From NCBI RefSeq assembly GCF_004681125.1, contig NZ_SIHO01000004.1, positions 1 to 64,000 on the forward strand: a stretch of DNA of 64,000 bases, read 5' to 3'. Below, piece after piece: positions 26,619-34,806 of this stretch. Position numbers and translations under genes: made by a program. The number at the start of each line of letters is the position of its first letter. Positions within the stretch are counted from its first letter, which is position 1. The notes under the pieces were generated by a model, which worked only from the letters and a program-made list of their open reading frames with translations, did not search any database and was not told where the DNA came from. This DNA is from Glacieibacterium arshaanense (GTDB lineage Bacteria; Pseudomonadota; Alphaproteobacteria; Sphingomonadales; Sphingomonadaceae).

Positions 26619-27908
26619 ATGGACAAATCGCGCTCTCTCGTTGCCGACGCGCTCGAACGTTCGGGCGTGCGCGTCCAGACGCTGGTGTTGTTGCGCTGGA
26701 TCGCGATTACCGGCCAGCTCGCGACGATCGCCTTTGTCGGGCTTTACCTGCAGTTCCCGCTGCCCTGGGCGGCGCTGATTTCGGCGATTGCCGCCGCGGC
26801 CGTGCTCAATGTCGGGCTGGCGACACTGTATCCGCGCAACGCCCGGCTCGAAGGCCGCGAGGCGTTGCTCCACCTGATGTTCGACATGGCGCAGGCCGGC
26901 ATCATGCTGTTCCTGACCGGCGGCCTGACCAATCCGTTCGCGGTGCTACTGCTGGTGCCGATCACCATTTCGGCGACGCTGCTGTCGGCGCGCGCCATGC
27001 TGCTGATGATGGCGCTGGGGTTGACCGTGCTGGTCATCGAATCGCGGATGCCGCTGCCGTTGCCGTGGCGCGGCGCTCCGATCGAGATGCCCGAAATCTA
27101 CCATTTCGGCATCTTCATCGCGATCGCCAACGGCATGATCTTCATCGCCGGCTATGTCTGGCTGGTATCGGCTGAATCGCGGCGGCGAGCCCAAGCGCTG
27201 ATCGCCACGCAGGCGGCATTGGAGCGCGAATCGCGGCTGTCGGCACTCGGCGCACTTGCGGCGGCGGCAGCGCATGAACTCGGCGGCCCGCTCGGCACGA
27301 TCACGCTGATCGCGCACGAACTCGTCGAACAGCTCGGCAATGATCCCGATTTCGGCGACGACGTGCGGCTGCTCGAGGCCGAAGCCGCACGCAGCCGTGC
27401 CATATTGGTCGGCATCGCACGCCGCGCCGAGGCCGAGGACCCGTTCCCGCTGCTGACCATAGATGCGCTGCTGCACGAAGTCGTCCATGGCGTCACGCCG
27501 TCGCGTGTCCCCATCGTCATCGACACCGCGCAAGCCCCCGAGCTGCGGCTGCGCCGCACACCTGAGCTGCTACATGGCCTCAACAATCTGGTGTCGAACG
27601 CCGTGCGCCATGCCGGATCGAAGGTCGAAATCCGGCTCGAAGCCAATTCGAGCGAAATCCGGCTGCGCGTCAGCGACGATGGCGCCGGCTTCGACCGCGA
27701 ACTTTTGCCGCACCTAGGTGAACCGTATCTCGGCCCGTCGCGGTCACGGTCGGGGAGCACCGGGCTGGGCATTTTCATCGCCACCACGCTCCTTGAACGC
27801 ACCGGGGCGCACCTTGAATTCGGCAATCGCCCGCACGGCGGCGCGCGGGTCGACATTCGCTGGCAGCGCTCCCATATCGAAGCCACGACACCGCTCAACG
27901 TCCCCTGA
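26619..27908 (+). CDS. regB: RegB/ActS/PrrB-type sensor histidine kinase lacking cysteine
   Basis: A 429-residue membrane kinase with six predicted membrane segments (about 25-185). It carries the RegB quinone-site motif GGLTNPF at 101-107. The cytoplasmic linker leads to the H-box AAAAHELGGPLGTITLIAHEL with phospho-acceptor His219, then N-box LNNLVSNAVRHA and G-box DDGAGF ... GSTGLGIFIATTLLERTGA. RegB proteins sense respiratory redox state; in Rhodobacter a cysteine near the H-box contributes. This protein contains no cysteine at all. ATG at 26619 is chosen because upstream codons overlap the ankyrin gene. The response regulator gene follows 26 bp later. Confidence 0.92.
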   Translation: MDKSRSLVADALERSGVRVQTLVLLRWIAITGQLATIAFVGLYLQFPLPWAALISAIAAAAVLNVGLATLYPRNARLEGREALLHLMFDMAQAGIMLFLTGGLTNPFAVLLLVPITISATLLSARAMLLMMALGLTVLVIESRMPLPLPWRGAPIEMPEIYHFGIFIAIANGMIFIAGYVWLVSAESRRRAQALIATQAALERESRLSALGALAAAAAHELGGPLGTITLIAHELVEQLGNDPDFGDDVRLLEAEAARSRAILVGIARRAEAEDPFPLLTIDALLHEVVHGVTPSRVPIVIDTAQAPELRLRRTPELLHGLNNLVSNAVRHAGSKVEIRLEANSSEIRLRVSDDGAGFDRELLPHLGEPYLGPSRSRSGSTGLGIFIATTLLERTGAHLEFGNRPHGGARVDIRWQRSHIEATTPLNVP

Positions 27909-27934
27909 CCTGAACGACCAACAGGACCAAGAAG

Positions 27935-28516
27935 ATGACCATGACCGACACCGCCCAACCGACTGCCACCGCCGATGCCGCTGTGCGCATGCCGCTGCTG
28001 CTCGTCGACGATGACGCGCCGTTCCGCCAGCGCCTGGCGATGATGCTCGAACGGCGCGGCTTCGCCGTCACCGCCGTTGCCAGCGTCGCCGAGGCGCGCA
28101 GCGCGATCGCCGGCTTTACCGCCGAAAACTACCCCAGCCATGCCGTTGTCGATATGCGGCTGGGTGATGGCAACGGTCTCGACCTCGTCGCCGAACTGCG
28201 GGCCCGCTGGCCCGAAACGCGCGTTGTCATCCTGACCGGCTATGGCAACCTCGCCACTGCAGTTTCTGCGGTGAAGGCCGGCGCAGTCGACTATCTCGCC
28301 AAACCCGCCGACCCCGAAGACATTATCGGCGCACTGCTCGCCACCGGCACCACCGCCGAAGCCCCCGCCGAGCCGATGTCGGCCGACCGCGTACGCTGGG
28401 AACACATCACCCGCGTCTATGAACTTTGCGACCGCAACGTTTCCGAAACCGCGCGGCGGCTGAAGATGCACCGGCGCACGCTGCAGCGGATTCTCGCCAA
28501 GCGCAGTCCGAAGTAG
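27935..28516 (+). CDS. regA: RegA/ActR/PrrA-type response regulator
   Basis: A 193-residue two-domain regulator. The receiver domain (about 18-130) has DDD near residue 25, phospho-acceptor Asp73 in AVVDMRLGDGNGLDLV and Lys in DYLAKPADPEDI. A Pro/Ala linker leads to the Fis-type helix-turn-helix at the C-terminus, NVSETARRLKMHRRTLQRILAKRSPK, which is the highly conserved RegA DNA-binding helix. RegA-type regulators control respiration, nitrogen and carbon genes in response to redox. A second ATG two codons on is an alternative start. Confidence 0.94.
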   Translation: MTMTDTAQPTATADAAVRMPLLLVDDDAPFRQRLAMMLERRGFAVTAVASVAEARSAIAGFTAENYPSHAVVDMRLGDGNGLDLVAELRARWPETRVVILTGYGNLATAVSAVKAGAVDYLAKPADPEDIIGALLATGTTAEAPAEPMSADRVRWEHITRVYELCDRNVSETARRLKMHRRTLQRILAKRSPK

Positions 28517-28518
28517 CT

Positions 28519-29172
28519 TTGGCGTTGCTTTCGCTTGTGGCAGCGGCGGCGGTGGCAACAACGCCGGTGCCGCCGCCGCCAAGCGTGTCAGGCAATTGGT
28601 CGGCCGAGGCCATTTTGGCTGCGCGGGTCGACTGCACGCGTTTGCTGGCCGGGCTTGATGTCACCGCCAAGCCAGTGCCGCCGATCGGTTCAGCCGACAG
28701 CTGCGGCGCCCCCGCGCCGGTCGAAGTCACCGCGATTGCCCGCGTCAAACTGGCACCCGCCGCGACGCTTACCTGCTCGATGGTGGCGGCGTTGCATCAT
28801 TGGGTGACGGGCACGCTGCAACCGCTTGCGCAGTCGGTGTTGGCAACGCGCGTCACCAGCATCGCCAACGCCTCTTCCTACGTCTGTCGCAGCCGCAACC
28901 ACATCGCCGGCGCCAAGATCAGCGAGCACGCCCGCGCCAATGCGCTCGACATGGCGTCCTTCACCTATGCCCGCGCCGATCTGCCGGCGGGCTGGGCGCA
29001 GTGGCTCGGTGCCGATGGCAAGCCGGTGGCCGGTAGCTTTATCGAGCGCGTGCGGTTAGGCGCTTGCAGCGACTTCACGACGGTGCTCGGGCCAGGGGCG
29101 GACGTGTATCACGGCGACCATTTCCACCTCGATATGCTGGTGCGCAAGAACGGCTACAGAATTTGCCAGTAG
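28519..29172 (+). CDS. Extensin-like C-terminal domain protein
   Basis: A 217-residue protein of the extensin-like family found in many alphaproteobacteria. After a hydrophobic start (ALALLSLVAAAAVATTP, probably a signal peptide) comes DCTRLLAGLDV, a Cys pair, TCSMVAALHHWV and the C-terminal SRNHIAGAKISEHARANALDMASF ... YHGDHFHLDM block. His and Asp residues in the last part resemble LAS-type zinc peptidases, suggesting a cell-wall hydrolase-like enzyme. No ATG exists near the start; TTG at 28519, two bases after regA ends, is the best choice. The gene may be coupled to regA. Confidence 0.78.
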   Translation: MALLSLVAAAAVATTPVPPPPSVSGNWSAEAILAARVDCTRLLAGLDVTAKPVPPIGSADSCGAPAPVEVTAIARVKLAPAATLTCSMVAALHHWVTGTLQPLAQSVLATRVTSIANASSYVCRSRNHIAGAKISEHARANALDMASFTYARADLPAGWAQWLGADGKPVAGSFIERVRLGACSDFTTVLGPGADVYHGDHFHLDMLVRKNGYRICQ

Positions 29173-29180
29173 GCGAAGAA

Positions 29181-29290
29181 AGGGCCTCCGACGGGCAGGC
29201 CTGAGGCCTGCACCCGATTGAAGAGCGCCAAACAAATGGGTGCAGGCCTCAATCTTGAACAAGAGCTGGCCTGCCCGCCGGAGGCCCTAA
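29181..29290. repeat. Palindromic element R7 (pair with enlarged right hairpin)
   Basis: Left unit 29181-29220 (inner hairpin GGCC-TGA-GGCC). The centre GATTGAAGAGCGC...AACAAAT is shared with R13 and R14. Right unit 29238-29288, whose stem GCAGGCC/GGCCTGC holds a 19-nt loop that itself contains CTTG-AA-CAAG. It overlaps the mmcB stop codon (CTA at 29287-29289). Confidence 0.85.
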
Positions 29291-29742
29291 AGAAGCTCTC
29301 CCATACCCAAAAGCCGGCTCGCCGCCCGCCGCGCAAACCGCAGCGTTTCCGATTTGCGGCGCGCGGCGTTCATCGGCACCCAGGCGGCATCGCGCAGCGC
29401 GGCGGCTTCCCAGCGATCGGCCACGAGCAGCCCGGCACGGTTGGGCTGGAACCAGGGTTCATCAAAGGGTGCTTGCGGGAAACCGAACGGCACCGCCCAG
29501 AAGTAGCGGTCGCAGTGGTCGAGATATTCGGGCCATTTGAGGTCGCCGCGCAGGTCGGCCATCGATACCTTGATTTCGACGAGCGTTATGCGGCCGTCGG
29601 CGCCGAGGCCGAGCACGTCGGCGCGGCGGTTGTTGTTCAGCGGGACTTCGGTGAGCGTCGCGATATTGTGGTCGTAGAACCAGCGCGCGACGCCGCGCGC
29701 GACGTCTTGCGCGGTGAGAATGTCGGGGGGAGTGCTCGCCAT
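29287..29742 (-). CDS. mmcB: MmcB family DNA-repair protein
   Basis: A 151-residue protein matching MmcB (mitomycin C sensitivity, Caulobacter). It starts with an N-terminal ILTAQDVARGVARWFYDHNI, then RRADVLGLGADGRITLVEIKVSMADLRGDLKW, which has the PD-(D/E)xK-like nuclease core (D, ExK), and DHCDRYFWAVPFGFP. It is likely a nuclease-fold DNA-damage protein of the LexA regulon in relatives; no LexA site was identified here. The TAG stop is formed at the R7 edge. Confidence 0.9.
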   Translation of the reverse strand: MASTPPDILTAQDVARGVARWFYDHNIATLTEVPLNNNRRADVLGLGADGRITLVEIKVSMADLRGDLKWPEYLDHCDRYFWAVPFGFPQAPFDEPWFQPNRAGLLVADRWEAAALRDAAWVPMNAARRKSETLRFARRAASRLLGMGELL

Positions 29743-29828
29743 GCGCGCGAGAATAGTAGAACAAGTGGGGAACGGGAAGGGGCTTCACCCGCTCGACGGG
29801 TTACGTCATAGCAAAGCCACAAGCCTGT

Positions 29829-29872
29829 GCCCCGGCGCAGGCCGGGGCGGGTTCGGCGGGAGGTTCCCGCCG
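29829..29872 (-). terminator. Tandem hairpins downstream of the cell-wall hydrolase gene
   Basis: Two perfect 8-bp stems in a row: GCCCCGGC/GCCGGGGC at 29829-29848 and CGGCGGGA/TCCCGCCG at 29854-29872. They lie just after the stop of the leftward hydrolase gene. No T-run follows, so they may be an mRNA-stabilising or factor-assisted end rather than a classic terminator. Confidence 0.5.
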
Positions 29873-29879
29873 GCTGCGC

Positions 29880-30569
29880 CTACTTATAAAATACGTGGTT
29901 CCCGATGCGGCTGACCAGACGGCGGTCATTCCAGTTGGGGGCAACGCGCGTTGCGTGGAATGCCATCGCCTTGGGTGCAACGTCACGGTAGCCATCGGTC
30001 AGCGCGATCAGCGCGATAGCCTGGGCGACTTTCCAGTCGTTCGAGCCGTACGCCGGCGACCGGTTATGGGCGAAAGTGAACTGGCCGGGCTGGTAGACCA
30101 CGCCGCAGATGCTGTTGGCGTAGCGGCCCGATTCGACGCGGTTCTTGATGACCTGCGCAACGGCGAGCTGGCCTTCGAGCGGTTCACCGCGCGACTCGAA
30201 ATAGACTGCAGTGGCGAGGCACTTGAAGTCTTCGGTCATTTCGATCGGCACTTCGTCGGCACCGGTGGTGGCGACGAGCTTCGACAAATGTGCCGGCTGC
30301 GGCTCATCGTCGATACGAAAGTGCGGTTCGTTGTTGGCGGAAACGATTGAATCGGATTCGAGCGGCACGGCGGCGGCGCGGAGCTGCGCGGTGCGGGCGT
30401 CGATGGCGGCGAGATCCTCGGCAGTGAGGTCGGTGCCAGCTACATCGGCATAAACGGTATCATTGGTATCACCGACCGCATTGATCTGCGGTTCGGACGG
30501 CATCTGGCCTGCGGCGAGAAGCGCAAAGCTGGCAAGAGCCAAGGCGAGTACACGGCGTTTAATGGTCAT
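29880..30569 (-). CDS. SleB-type cell wall hydrolase
   Basis: A 229-residue exported hydrolase with a signal peptide (about 1-21, LALASFALLAAGQ). A linker of about 90 residues precedes the Hydrolase_2 (SleB) domain, which starts at DFKCLATAVYFESRGEPLEGQLAVAQVIKNRV, with the catalytic Glu in YFESRGE, then GVVYQPGQFTF and THYHA-like MAFHATRVAPNW. It probably cleaves glycan strands during growth or division. Monocistronic, with a hairpin pair behind it. Confidence 0.9.
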   Translation of the reverse strand: MTIKRRVLALALASFALLAAGQMPSEPQINAVGDTNDTVYADVAGTDLTAEDLAAIDARTAQLRAAAVPLESDSIVSANNEPHFRIDDEPQPAHLSKLVATTGADEVPIEMTEDFKCLATAVYFESRGEPLEGQLAVAQVIKNRVESGRYANSICGVVYQPGQFTFAHNRSPAYGSNDWKVAQAIALIALTDGYRDVAPKAMAFHATRVAPNWNDRRLVSRIGNHVFYK

Positions 30570-30756
30570 TCACTCAACTGCTACCCACGTCCGGTTTTCT
30601 GTCCGCGTTGGTTTCGGCATCAATCCCGATGTTGTGGGAGCCGAAACGCGCTGGGCTGAACAAAGTCCGGGCCGCTTGGGTTAAACTTGCTGGTCCCGCC
30701 CAAGGGGCCAGCATGCGTTAATGTGCAGGTGAGCGACCGCGCCGTTAAGGTCAAGT
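30570..30756. other. Upstream spacer of the cell-wall hydrolase gene
   Basis: No gene seen. The only structure is an inverted GTTTCGGC / GCCGAAAC pair about 20 bp apart (near 30611-30650), which on the minus strand lies in the hydrolase leader or promoter region. Confidence 0.35.
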
Positions 30757-31080
30757 TCAGGCGATCGGTTCGTCGATGAACCGTGCAGGATCGGGGGTGT
30801 CCAGTTCAATTACCCATAGATCGGGGTCGAATCCACGCTGGCGTTTGACCCAGTCGGCGACGGCTTCACCCTGTGCCGCGATGCGCCAGCGGTAGTCGCC
30901 GTCGGCCGCGATGGCGCGCTGGAACGCGGTCTCGGCACCGTCGCGGGCGCGGTGAATCAGGATGACCGCCCCGCTGATATCGTCGCCGCGGTGGAGCACG
31001 GTGGCAAAATCGCCGGCCGCTGACACCCGTCGCAGCAACGCGCTGGTCCAGGTCTTGGCGGTAAGGCGCGGCCCGGTCAT
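30757..31080 (-). CDS. DUF1491 family protein
   Basis: A 107-residue alphaproteobacterial protein of unknown role. The family pattern is seen in PRLTAKTWTSALLRRVSAAGDFATVLHRGDDISGAVIL near the start and RWRIAAQGEAVADWVKRQRGFDPDLWVIEL near the end. Small and soluble, with a mixed alpha/beta look. It lies 21 bp after ptsN on the same strand, so it is the last gene of the hpf-ptsN-DUF1491 unit. Confidence 0.9.
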   Translation of the reverse strand: MTGPRLTAKTWTSALLRRVSAAGDFATVLHRGDDISGAVILIHRARDGAETAFQRAIAADGDYRWRIAAQGEAVADWVKRQRGFDPDLWVIELDTPDPARFIDEPIA

Positions 31081-31101
31081 CGTCTGCGGCCGCGTGTCGC
31101 G

Positions 31102-31569
31102 TCAGGCCGCGCGGTCTTGGACCGCGACACCGACGCCGAGCAGCTTCGCCAGTGCCTCGGCCGACGGCGCTGCGCGCAGCTTTTCGACCAGTGCCGCATC
31201 GCGCAACAGCCGGCTGATGCGCGCCAGCGCCTTGAGCGGCTCGGCCCCGGCTTCAATCGGCGCGAGCAGTAGCACGACAAGGTCGACAGGCGCACCGTCG
31301 AGCGCGCCATAGTCGACGGGTGTGGCAAGCGTCGCCAGCACCGCGACCATGTGATCGAGCCCGGCAAGGCGCGCGTGCGGAATCGCGATGCCGCCGCCAA
31401 AGCCTGTAGTGCCGAGCAGTTCGCGCGCATCCACCGCTTCGGCAATGCGCGCCGCATCGATGGCGCAAAACTGCGCGGCGTGGCTGGCCAATGTCGCCAG
31501 CAGTGCCGGCTTGTCCGCCGCCGACACGCCGTGGAGAACCGCCCCGGGGGGCAGCAAATCGGTAATCAT
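31102..31569 (-). CDS. ptsN: Nitrogen-type PTS regulatory protein IIA (PtsN)
   Basis: A 155-residue EIIA-Ntr. The phospho-acceptor is His65 in GIAIPHARLAGLDHM. Other conserved parts are ELLGTTGFGGG before it and LLLAPIEAGAEPLKALARISRLLRD after it. It regulates potassium and nitrogen/carbon balance rather than transporting sugar. ATG at 31569 yields MITDLLPPGAVL, the standard start. It follows hpf by 28 bp, a linkage found throughout proteobacteria. Confidence 0.94.
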   Translation of the reverse strand: MITDLLPPGAVLHGVSAADKPALLATLASHAAQFCAIDAARIAEAVDARELLGTTGFGGGIAIPHARLAGLDHMVAVLATLATPVDYGALDGAPVDLVVLLLAPIEAGAEPLKALARISRLLRDAALVEKLRAAPSAEALAKLLGVGVAVQDRAA

Positions 31570-31597
31570 GTTAAATCCGCTTCGGGTATTCTTGGTG

Positions 31598-32188
31598 TCA
31601 GGCGCGTGGTTCGACCCAGCCGATCGTGCCGTCTTCACGGCGATAGACCATGTTGTGCGCGCCGGTACGGCTGTTCTTGAACATCAGCGCGCCGGTGTTG
31701 CGCAGATCGAGCATCATCACCGCATCCGAAACGCTGGCATCGGGAATATCGACGCGGGTTTCGGCAATGACAACAGGGTTGTCCGCCACATCGACTTCGG
31801 CCTCTTCGGGCGCAGCCTGGAGGATGTGATAATCGGCATTGTCGAGCGCTGCGGCCGCGGCGCGCTCACCATTGCGGTCAGCGCCGGGACCGTGGCGATC
31901 CTTGAGCCGACGCATGTAGCGGCGCAGCTGCTTTTCGATGCGGTCGGCGGCGGCATCGAACGCGATATGCGCGTCGGGCGCGCGCGCCGAACCCTTCAGA
32001 ATCAGGTCGGACATGACGTGCATGACGATATCGACGTTGAACGCGCTCTGCGGGGCATTCGACAGCGTCACATGCGCCCCGACGGCGCGCGAAAAATACT
32101 TGTCGGCAATCGCGTTCAATCGGGTCGAGACATGCGTGCGGAACGCTGCCCCGGTATCGACCTGATGGCCTGAGACCCGGATTTCCAT
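31598..32188 (-). CDS. hpf: Ribosome hibernation factor HPF, long form
   Basis: A 196-residue two-domain protein. The N-terminal S30AE domain (MEIRVSGHQVDTGAAFRTHVSTRLNAIADKYF) blocks the mRNA/tRNA channel. After a linker, the C-terminal dimerisation domain (SVSDAVMMLDLRNTGALMFKNSRTGAHNMVYRREDGTIGWVEP) joins two ribosomes into 100S particles in stationary phase. ATG at 32188 has AAGGAG a few bases upstream. The gene heads the hpf-ptsN unit. Confidence 0.95.
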   Translation of the reverse strand: MEIRVSGHQVDTGAAFRTHVSTRLNAIADKYFSRAVGAHVTLSNAPQSAFNVDIVMHVMSDLILKGSARAPDAHIAFDAAADRIEKQLRRYMRRLKDRHGPGADRNGERAAAAALDNADYHILQAAPEEAEVDVADNPVVIAETRVDIPDASVSDAVMMLDLRNTGALMFKNSRTGAHNMVYRREDGTIGWVEPRA

Positions 32189-32301
32189 TGCGTTCTCCTT
32201 CACGGTTGCGGCGGAGACTCGCGGGTCACCGCCAAGGCTGAAAACATCATGCGCCCATCAAAGGGCAAATCCTAGTTATACTACGGCATGAGCACTTAAA
32301 T

Positions 32302-32967
32302 TCATGCTAGCCACACCGGGTCTTTCAACTTGGTGACGAAAGCCGCGTGTCGCTCGAGCTCTTCGGGCGAAGCGTGGTGTGCCCGCGCCGGAACGAGCGT
32401 CCGCTCGACAGCCGCCGCTTCGGGCTCGGCGGTTGCGGCCAGATCGAAGCCAATCTGCCGGCCACCGGTCAGTTCGACATAGACCCGCGCCAGCAATTCG
32501 GCATCGAGCAGCGCGCCATGCTTGGTGCGCGCCGACAGGTCGATCCCGTAGCGGTTGCACAGCGCATCGAGCGTGTGCTTGGCGCCCGGATGCTTCTTGC
32601 GGCTGATCTCAAGCGTGTCGATGGCGCGCGTCGGCGGTAGTTCCTTCATGCCGGCGCGGCGCAGCTCGAAATTGAGGAATGCCATGTCGAACTGGGCATT
32701 GTGCGCGACCAGCGGCGAATCCTCGATGAACGCCAGGAAGTCGTCGATCACCGCCTCGAAAATCGGCTGGCCGGTCAGGAATGCCGTCGACAGGCCGTGG
32801 ACGTTTTCGGCGTCCTTGGGCATCGAACGGCATGGATCGATATAGGTGTGATAGGTGCGGCCGGTGGGCACGCGGTCGATCAGTTCGAGCGCGCCGATTT
32901 CGACAATGCGGTGGCCGTCGCCGGGCATGATGCCAGTGGTTTCGGTGTCAAAAACAATCTCACGCAA
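32302..32967 (-). CDS. dnaQ: DNA polymerase III epsilon subunit (proofreading exonuclease)
   Basis: A 221-residue DEDDh 3'-5' exonuclease. ExoI motif IVFDTETTGI (metal Asp and Glu), ExoII VAHNAQFDMAFLN, ExoIII with KHGALLDAELLARVYVEL (His and Asp). Downstream of the exonuclease, the alpha-binding tail is short. It edits replication errors as part of the core polymerase. TTG at 32967 is chosen because it directly precedes REIVFDTETTG; no ATG fits. It is last in the leftward ppsR-maf-aroE-DUF5360-coaE-dnaQ cluster. Confidence 0.94.
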   Translation of the reverse strand: MREIVFDTETTGIMPGDGHRIVEIGALELIDRVPTGRTYHTYIDPCRSMPKDAENVHGLSTAFLTGQPIFEAVIDDFLAFIEDSPLVAHNAQFDMAFLNFELRRAGMKELPPTRAIDTLEISRKKHPGAKHTLDALCNRYGIDLSARTKHGALLDAELLARVYVELTGGRQIGFDLAATAEPEAAAVERTLVPARAHHASPEELERHAAFVTKLKDPVWLA

Positions 32968-32990
32968 GGCGCATCTTCTACTGGAGGCAA

Positions 32991-33596
32991 CTATAGACCC
33001 CGATATCGGCGCTTGGGGTCCTGTAGGCAAGAGACCAGGCGCTTCACAGCGCGCCATGTGGCAATTTTTCCATCGCCGGTCGGGATTACGACATCGGCAC
33101 GCGCGCGCTTTTCGGCATCGGGCAGCTGGGTCTTGATAATCGCGTCGAACTTTTCGGGCGTCATCCCCGGCCGTGCCAGCACGCGTTCGCGCTGCACCTC
33201 ATACGGCGCCGAGACCACCACCGTCAGATCGCAGCCCTTCCAGCCGCTGCCTTCGAACAGCAGCGGAATGTCGAGCACCACCATCGGCTTGCGGCGATTC
33301 CGGCGCCGGAACGCCAGCTGCGCCTGCCCGACCAGCGGGTGAATGATGCGCTCGAGCGTCTTCAACGCTTCCTTGTTGCCGAACACCGCCGCACCAAGCT
33401 TGGCGCGGTCGAGCCCCTGGTCCGACGTCGTGCCCGGAAACGCCGCCTCAATCAGCGGCAGTGCCGCACCCCCGCGCGCCTGCAGCTTGTGCACCTGCGC
33501 ATCGGCATCGAACACCGGCACGCCTAGCCGCCGGAACATTGCCGCCACGGTGGATTTGCCCATGCCGATCGAGCCGGTGAGACCGATGATAATCAT
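32991..33596 (-). CDS. coaE: Dephospho-CoA kinase (CoaE)
   Basis: Last step of coenzyme A synthesis, adding the 3'-phosphate to dephospho-CoA. 201 residues. P-loop [17 protein letters not shown], then [26 protein letters not shown] and the lid region with [15 protein letters not shown] at 33596 overlaps the stop of the membrane-protein gene by 4 bp (ATGA). Confidence 0.95.
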   Translation of the reverse strand: MIIIGLTGSIGMGKSTVAAMFRRLGVPVFDADAQVHKLQARGGAALPLIEAAFPGTTSDQGLDRAKLGAAVFGNKEALKTLERIIHPLVGQAQLAFRRRNRRKPMVVLDIPLLFEGSGWKGCDLTVVVSAPYEVQRERVLARPGMTPEKFDAIIKTQLPDAEKRARADVVIPTGDGKIATWRAVKRLVSCLQDPKRRYRGL

Positions 33597-34000
33597 GCAA
33601 GCTCCCTGATGAGACGCGGCAACCAGTACAGCGGCAGCGCCATGAGCAACAGATTTGGAATCCACCATGAAACGTCGAAGTCGCCGGTCAAGGCCCAAAA
33701 GCTGACCGCCATAAGTCCGGCGCAGCCGGTGAGTGCCAGCGACACGATCGCCAGCCCACGCCAGCGAGCGTCACCGCGCGCCGCCAGTCGCACGCTCGCC
33801 AGTCCGGTCAGCGCGAACAACATATCCAGCGGCGCGAACGACCAGTTCCATGCATCGACAAGTGGCGTGCCATAGCCACGATACATGCTCGACGCCGGCA
33901 AGGTGATGAAACCGGTCAGCGCTAGGGCCGCTACGGACCAATACGCCAACATCGTGATATCAACCACGGCAAGCGACAGGCGCAGGCCAGACGGCATCAT
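33593..34000 (-). CDS. DUF5360 (YvaD-like) small membrane protein
   Basis: A 135-residue protein with four predicted membrane segments (about 10-30, 55-72, 82-103, 112-130). The segments [23 protein letters not shown] and [28 protein letters not shown] match the DUF5360/YvaD pattern known from Bacillus. Function unknown. It is inserted between aroE and coaE with 4-bp overlaps on both sides, so it is translated with them. Confidence 0.78.
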   Translation of the reverse strand: MMPSGLRLSLAVVDITMLAYWSVAALALTGFITLPASSMYRGYGTPLVDAWNWSFAPLDMLFALTGLASVRLAARGDARWRGLAIVSLALTGCAGLMAVSFWALTGDFDVSWWIPNLLLMALPLYWLPRLIRELA

Positions 34001-34803
34001 TTGGTCAGCAGCGCCCGAAGTTCGGCGTCATGCATGCGCGGCGCTTCAGCCCCATAGAACAGCGCAAATGCCGCCGCTGCCTGGCCAATCAGCATAGACA
34101 GCCCGTCAATCGTCGCAAGTCCGCGGGCGCGCGCCGCCTTTAGCAATGGCGTATCGAGCGGCGCATAGACACAATCGAAGACGCAGGCATCGGGCGAGAG
34201 TGGCGCGAGATCGATATCGAGCGGCGGTTGGCCGGTCATGCCGAGGCTGGTGGCGTTGATCAGCAGCGCCGCCGCCGGCAGAGTGGTGCCGGGCACCTGC
34301 ACCGTGCCGACGGTCTGCATTTCGGCCAGCAACGCCGTCGCGCGGTCAGCGCTGCGGTTGACGAGTGTTACCGGTCCGCCGAGTTCCCGTGCCACCGCCA
34401 AAGCGGCGCGCGCTGCACCGCCGGCACCCAGTATCACCACCGGCCGGCCCGCAAGCGCCAGATGCGCAATCGGCCCGGCAATGCCAGCAACATCGGTGTT
34501 GTAGCCGACCAGTCCGTCGGCCGTGGCGTGCACGGTGTTGACCGCACCCACCGCCGCCGCGCCGGCATCGATCCGGTCGAGATGCGCCATCACCGCGACC
34601 TTGTGCGGAATCGTGACATTGACGCCGCGAAGGCCGAGCGCGGGCAGCGCGCGGATTGCGGTGCCGAGATTGTCGGGGTGGACGGGGAAGCGGCTATAGT
34701 CGCCGTCGAGTCCGAGTTTGGCCAGCCAGAAGCGGTGGATCCTCGGCGATTTCGAGTGCGCGACGGGCCAGCCGATAACGCCGGCTGAGGGGGGAAGAAT
34801 CAT
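33997..34803 (-). CDS. aroE: Shikimate dehydrogenase (AroE)
   Basis: Reduces 3-dehydroshikimate with NADPH in the aromatic pathway. 268 residues. N-terminal substrate site GVIGWPVAHSKSPRIHRFW, catalytic Lys in GVNVTIPHKVAVM, and Asp in GYNTDVAGI. The NADP site is ILGAGGAARAALAVA with NRSADRATAL. C-terminal DGLSMLIGQAAAAFALF. Upstream, between it and maf, lies element R8, which could affect read-through from ppsR-maf. Confidence 0.95.
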   Translation of the reverse strand: MILPPSAGVIGWPVAHSKSPRIHRFWLAKLGLDGDYSRFPVHPDNLGTAIRALPALGLRGVNVTIPHKVAVMAHLDRIDAGAAAVGAVNTVHATADGLVGYNTDVAGIAGPIAHLALAGRPVVILGAGGAARAALAVARELGGPVTLVNRSADRATALLAEMQTVGTVQVPGTTLPAAALLINATSLGMTGQPPLDIDLAPLSPDACVFDCVYAPLDTPLLKAARARGLATIDGLSMLIGQAAAAFALFYGAEAPRMHDAELRALLTK

Positions 34804-34806
34804 TCA

